DNA of 64,000 bases, taken from Gnetum montanum (taxonomy: Eukaryota > Streptophyta > Gnetopsida > Gnetales > Gnetaceae). The stretch spans positions 299,397-363,396 of the forward strand of contig MNCI01035354.1 in the NCBI GenBank assembly GCA_015680685.1. The letters run 5' to 3'. The notes under the pieces were generated by a model that worked only from the letters and a program-made list of their open reading frames with translations, did not search any database and was not told the origin of the DNA. This document shows positions 61,006 through 64,000 of the stretch, piece by piece. Within the stretch, counting starts at the first letter, position 1. Every line of letters begins with the position of its first letter. A program made the position numbers and the translations under genes.

Positions 61006-61952
61006 TGATGAGTGGTGAGGTACCCCTACACTCAACCATATGAAACGAGCGTAGCACGCGTGATTCGGTTGAACTATGTAGACTAAATGCCTACATGCCC
61101 CATGGAAAACTTGGGGTTAATCATTCGTTGTCTTCCCAGACTTACTTGTTGTTGTCACTGTGTATGGTTAAGTAAGTCCGAGGTATATGATTTTTATATC
61201 TTTTATGTGTTTTTCTCATATGATATGAGGTGAAGGGTTGAGGAACTAACTAACTCTAACTAATGAACTAAGTCTAAATTAACTAGCGTCAACATCCATT
61301 CCCACTTACCATACACACCCTGAACCGATGCAACCGCGGCTACCAAACACTAATCGTTGCTGGGATCACCGCATGCAATCAACATGCTCGAAGTGGTCGT
61401 ACTGAGGCACCTAACTAGGAGGAAAGGGTTGAGAGAATCTATCTAGCCTACGTGCGATGAGCAGCCGATTCCTTGACTAACCGTACACATCTACCGTGCA
61501 CGACTACCATTAGGATTACCAAATGTAGATCCTGGATACGCCACTGGGTTACCAAGTAGTCACACGAGATGCTCGTAATCAAGTCGTACTCATATCGCAT
61601 GCGATGAGTAGCTGATTCCTTGACTAACCATACACATCCTTAGATGCTTGTAATCAAGTTGTACTCATACCGCATGTGATGAGTAGTCGATTCCTTGACT
61701 AACCGTACACATCCTTAGATGCGCGTAATCAAGTCGTACTCATACCGCATTCTAGGAAAGCAATAAATAACATTTAAATAAAATCCTATTCTATGCATTG
61801 CAAGGTTTATCCAATCAAGTTCATCTTTATTTCCGTACACAACTTGTATTCAGGTACAATGTTGCTCGAATAAAGATCTGTTCACTCTAGGACTCCTACT
61901 GCGGGCACATGGAAAATAATCTATCTCTGGAGTGATCAAACTACCAGAGTTT
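61006..61952 (-). repeat. Element F 3' LTR, mosaic, inner end in gap
   Basis: The outer part (61006-61440) and inner part (61750-61952) match D's LTR. The middle (61454-61600) matches B's LTR (about 11098-11240), and is followed by two further 75-bp units. The N gap starts at 61953. Confidence 0.75.
61601..61750 (+). repeat. Two 75-bp tandem units in F LTR
   Basis: Units 61601-61675 and 61676-61750 share GATTCCTTGACTAACC, ACACATCCTTAGATGC and TACTCATACCGCAT. A longer, related unit starts at 61454. Confidence 0.88.
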
Positions 61953-62525
61953 NNNNNNNNNNNNNNNNNNNNNNNNNNNNNNNNNNNNNNNNNNNNNNNN
62001 NNNNNNNNNNNNNNNNNNNNNNNNNNNNNNNNNNNNNNNNNNNNNNNNNNNNNNNNNNNNNNNNNNNNNNNNNNNNNNNNNNNNNNNNNNNNNNNNNNNN
62101 NNNNNNNNNNNNNNNNNNNNNNNNNNNNNNNNNNNNNNNNNNNNNNNNNNNNNNNNNNNNNNNNNNNNNNNNNNNNNNNNNNNNNNNNNNNNNNNNNNNN
62201 NNNNNNNNNNNNNNNNNNNNNNNNNNNNNNNNNNNNNNNNNNNNNNNNNNNNNNNNNNNNNNNNNNNNNNNNNNNNNNNNNNNNNNNNNNNNNNNNNNNN
62301 NNNNNNNNNNNNNNNNNNNNNNNNNNNNNNNNNNNNNNNNNNNNNNNNNNNNNNNNNNNNNNNNNNNNNNNNNNNNNNNNNNNNNNNNNNNNNNNNNNNN
62401 NNNNNNNNNNNNNNNNNNNNNNNNNNNNNNNNNNNNNNNNNNNNNNNNNNNNNNNNNNNNNNNNNNNNNNNNNNNNNNNNNNNNNNNNNNNNNNNNNNNN
62501 NNNNNNNNNNNNNNNNNNNNNNNNN
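61953..62525. other. Assembly gap of 573 N
   Basis: All bases are N. Open frames running across it are artefacts. Confidence 0.99.
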
Positions 62526-63611
62526 ATGTCAAGATGGAAATGAACAAAATAAAATTAATTGCGAAATGTTAAGGGAAAGAATTTAACTAATGCTCCAAAT
62601 AGGAATGTCAGTAGGTCCTCCCCAAAGTAGGCTCATGCCCTTAATGCCTTGACAAACCCACATTCAAAGAGTTCGTAGGCTCTGGGAATGTCACTTGGAA
62701 CAAGAGTTAAAGTATTAACCACAAGTGTTTACCAAAAAGAAAATAATGCATCAACCAAAATATATACATTAATGATACAACCAGAAATGATGTGAACAAT
62801 GGAGAGATGGGTGGAGAGAAGAGGATGGAATGGAATCCCAAGAACAAGGTGGTGTATAGCCCCTTGTGTAGGTCATGATTAATGTGACTTAGCAATTCCC
62901 ATTCCAAGTCCAATCTCAAACCAACCACATCCAATGACTTCACATCAATGCATTCAGCTAAACTATCTACTTGGATAACAAGAATGCATATCCAAAGAGC
63001 GACCACCATTTCGACGAAACAAAGGAGAGAATGGAAAGTGAGAAGGGCCTTAGTTAGAGGGAACACTTTTGGTTCCATAACCAGTGCTTGTAGCCCAAGT
63101 TTATTTCATCTAAGGGGTGTCCTTTGAATTCTCACTTCTTTTGTTTTTGTTTTTATTTTGTTTTGTGTTTTTATGTGTGAGAACCACACCATGCAAAGAC
63201 TTCTTATTTTTATTGTCTCTACTTCCAATAATTGGGGTAACATCGAAACAACAAGAAAACTCATGAAGAAAACATCCAAGCACCCAAGAGAACGGTCAAC
63301 ACAAAAGCATCAAGTTCCCTTGAAGTCACACCCTTTGCAATCCTTGAGTCCTTCCTTAGTTTGAGAAATACCCAGTCACCGATTCGTTTAAGTTCTTATT
63401 AGAAGGGGATTGTACATTTCCAAGCCAAGAGAGACCACAGGTGTTGTGGACAAATGGATGAAGTGAACTAATTTTCTGCCATATCAAAAGAAACATACCT
63501 TAGTATCAACAGTGTGACTTAAAGGTAAAAACCAAACATTAGCAATCAATATGAAAATAGTTCATATCATCATTCCGAACACTTATTATGGGACAAACTT
63601 ATAGGGTGGAT

Positions 63612-63629
63612 CACACACACACACACACA
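63612..63629 (+). repeat. (CA)9 microsatellite
   Basis: This is an uninterrupted CA run in the F spacer. Confidence 0.95.
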
Positions 63630-63653
63630 AAATGGAAAAAGTATAACGATGTT

Positions 63654-63772
63654 GTAAAACAAAAACTAGAAAAGTTAAAGAAATTTGTAAAACAAAAACT
63701 AGAAAAGTTAAAGAAATTTATAAAACAAAAATTAGAAAATTTAAAGAAATTTGTAAAACAAAAATGTGTAAG
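63654..63772 (+). repeat. 33-bp tandem repeat, about 3.5 copies
   Basis: Units start at 63654, 63687, 63720 and 63753, each beginning RTAAAACAAAAA and ending TTAAAGAAATTT. They form the A-rich tract that in A and B is unrepeated. The repeat is in phase in a plus-strand frame (VKQKLEKLKKF), but this is antisense to the element and probably accidental. Confidence 0.9.
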
Positions 63773-64000
63773 ACAGAAATGTTATAAAATAAAAACTTAA
63801 AAGAACTGAGGGCCCCATATGGTTAGCATAGGTGGCCATCTCCCCCATGACTGAGTGGAAAGGGAGAGATCCAAAATAATGAGCGCTTGTTAAAATTTCT
63901 AAGAAGTGTCCAACTTCTCCCAACTGATGCTCTTAGATTGAGGGTTGGAAGTTATTGATGCTCATATTCCAATGTATCTATGCCTTCATTATTGGCATGG

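Larger units (their letters stand above)
61006..64000 (-). mobile_element. Element F: Athila-like element, 3' part only
   Basis: Its 3' LTR starts at 61006 (TGATGAGTGG on the plus strand, the shared outer end of this superfamily) inside C's gag, after GTAGG, which may be its target duplication. A 573-base gap hides the inner end of the LTR and the polypurine tract. The spacer then follows (62526 on), as in B, and the element leaves the window. Confidence 0.7.
62526..64000 (-). other. Spacer of element F
   Basis: It is non-coding and shares blocks with A (4930-6240) and B (12550-13540): TAGGTCCTCCCCAAAGTAGG at 62612, TTGAAGTCACACCCTTTGC at 63323, an A-rich tract, and the G-rich motif at 63834-63858. 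Confidence 0.6.

Noticed and set aside
61932-62547. Two open frames of about 200 codons on both strands
   Set aside because: They run almost wholly through N bases and are artefacts of the gap.
63588-63800. Lys-rich repeat protein on the plus strand
   Set aside because: It arises from a CA run and a 33-bp A-rich repeat in a non-coding spacer, antisense to element F.
1-64000. CRISPR arrays, operons or other prokaryotic systems
   Set aside because: No regularly spaced repeat-spacer array or clustered prokaryotic genes; all tandem repeats here are contiguous or palindromic clusters in plant elements.

Overview
This is nuclear DNA from a seed plant with a large, repeat-rich genome. It is about 64 kb, AT-rich, and built almost entirely from decayed, nested LTR retrotransposons. 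There are no bacterial-type operons. The few host-gene traces are intron-containing or broken: a cinnamyl-alcohol-dehydrogenase-like gene start and a SWIM zinc-finger fragment. A gymnosperm would fit the style (old, heavily nested Ty3/gypsy elements), but the sequence alone does not prove the lineage.

Left block (1-25.5 kb). Element A is a minus-strand Athila-like Ty3/gypsy element (793-18759). It has a tRNA-Asp-type primer site, gag, protease, RT, RNase H, integrase, a spacer and a third long frame of 984 codons before the 3' LTR. Its gag is split by element B (10820-16265, minus, target duplication GAAGG). B belongs to the same superfamily but carries only gag, spacer and a short downstream remnant. 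Element D (18765-25503, plus, target duplication ACATC) sits 5 bp beyond A's outer LTR end. D carries gag-protease-RT-RNase H but has lost integrase and everything between it and the 3' end. To the right of D is the target of this cluster, a decayed L1-type LINE (about 25.5-28.2 kb, minus).

Middle block (28-41 kb). This is the only part resembling host genic DNA. It holds three exons of a CAD-family dehydrogenase (minus, 31216-33839, one in-frame stop, later exons absent), a SWIM zinc-finger protein fragment (minus, 36545-37266, frameshifted), tRNA-derived SINE-like pieces, a 154-bp L1 tail with 18-19 bp target duplications, and an unusual series of short direct tandem duplications (58-155 bp).

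Right block (41-64 kb). Element C is another minus-strand Athila-like element (about 41.7-61.0 kb). It is interrupted by element E (42210-52221, a complete Tekay/Del-like chromovirus with 2.7-kb LTRs, tRNA-iMet primer site and target duplication GTCTT), by a solo-LTR-like block G (about 56.26-57.17 kb), and by element F, which starts at 61006 and runs off the window. Repeat R, an LTR-like sequence of unknown family, occurs at 1-792 and 40235-41026.

Every retrotransposon frame is broken by stops or frameshifts, and several catalytic residues are changed, so none looks able to move by itself. The most unusual signals are a helically spaced array of AGACGTCT-type palindromes in G, the long third frame of A and C, a mosaic LTR in F, and a G-rich tract conserved inside A, B and F.
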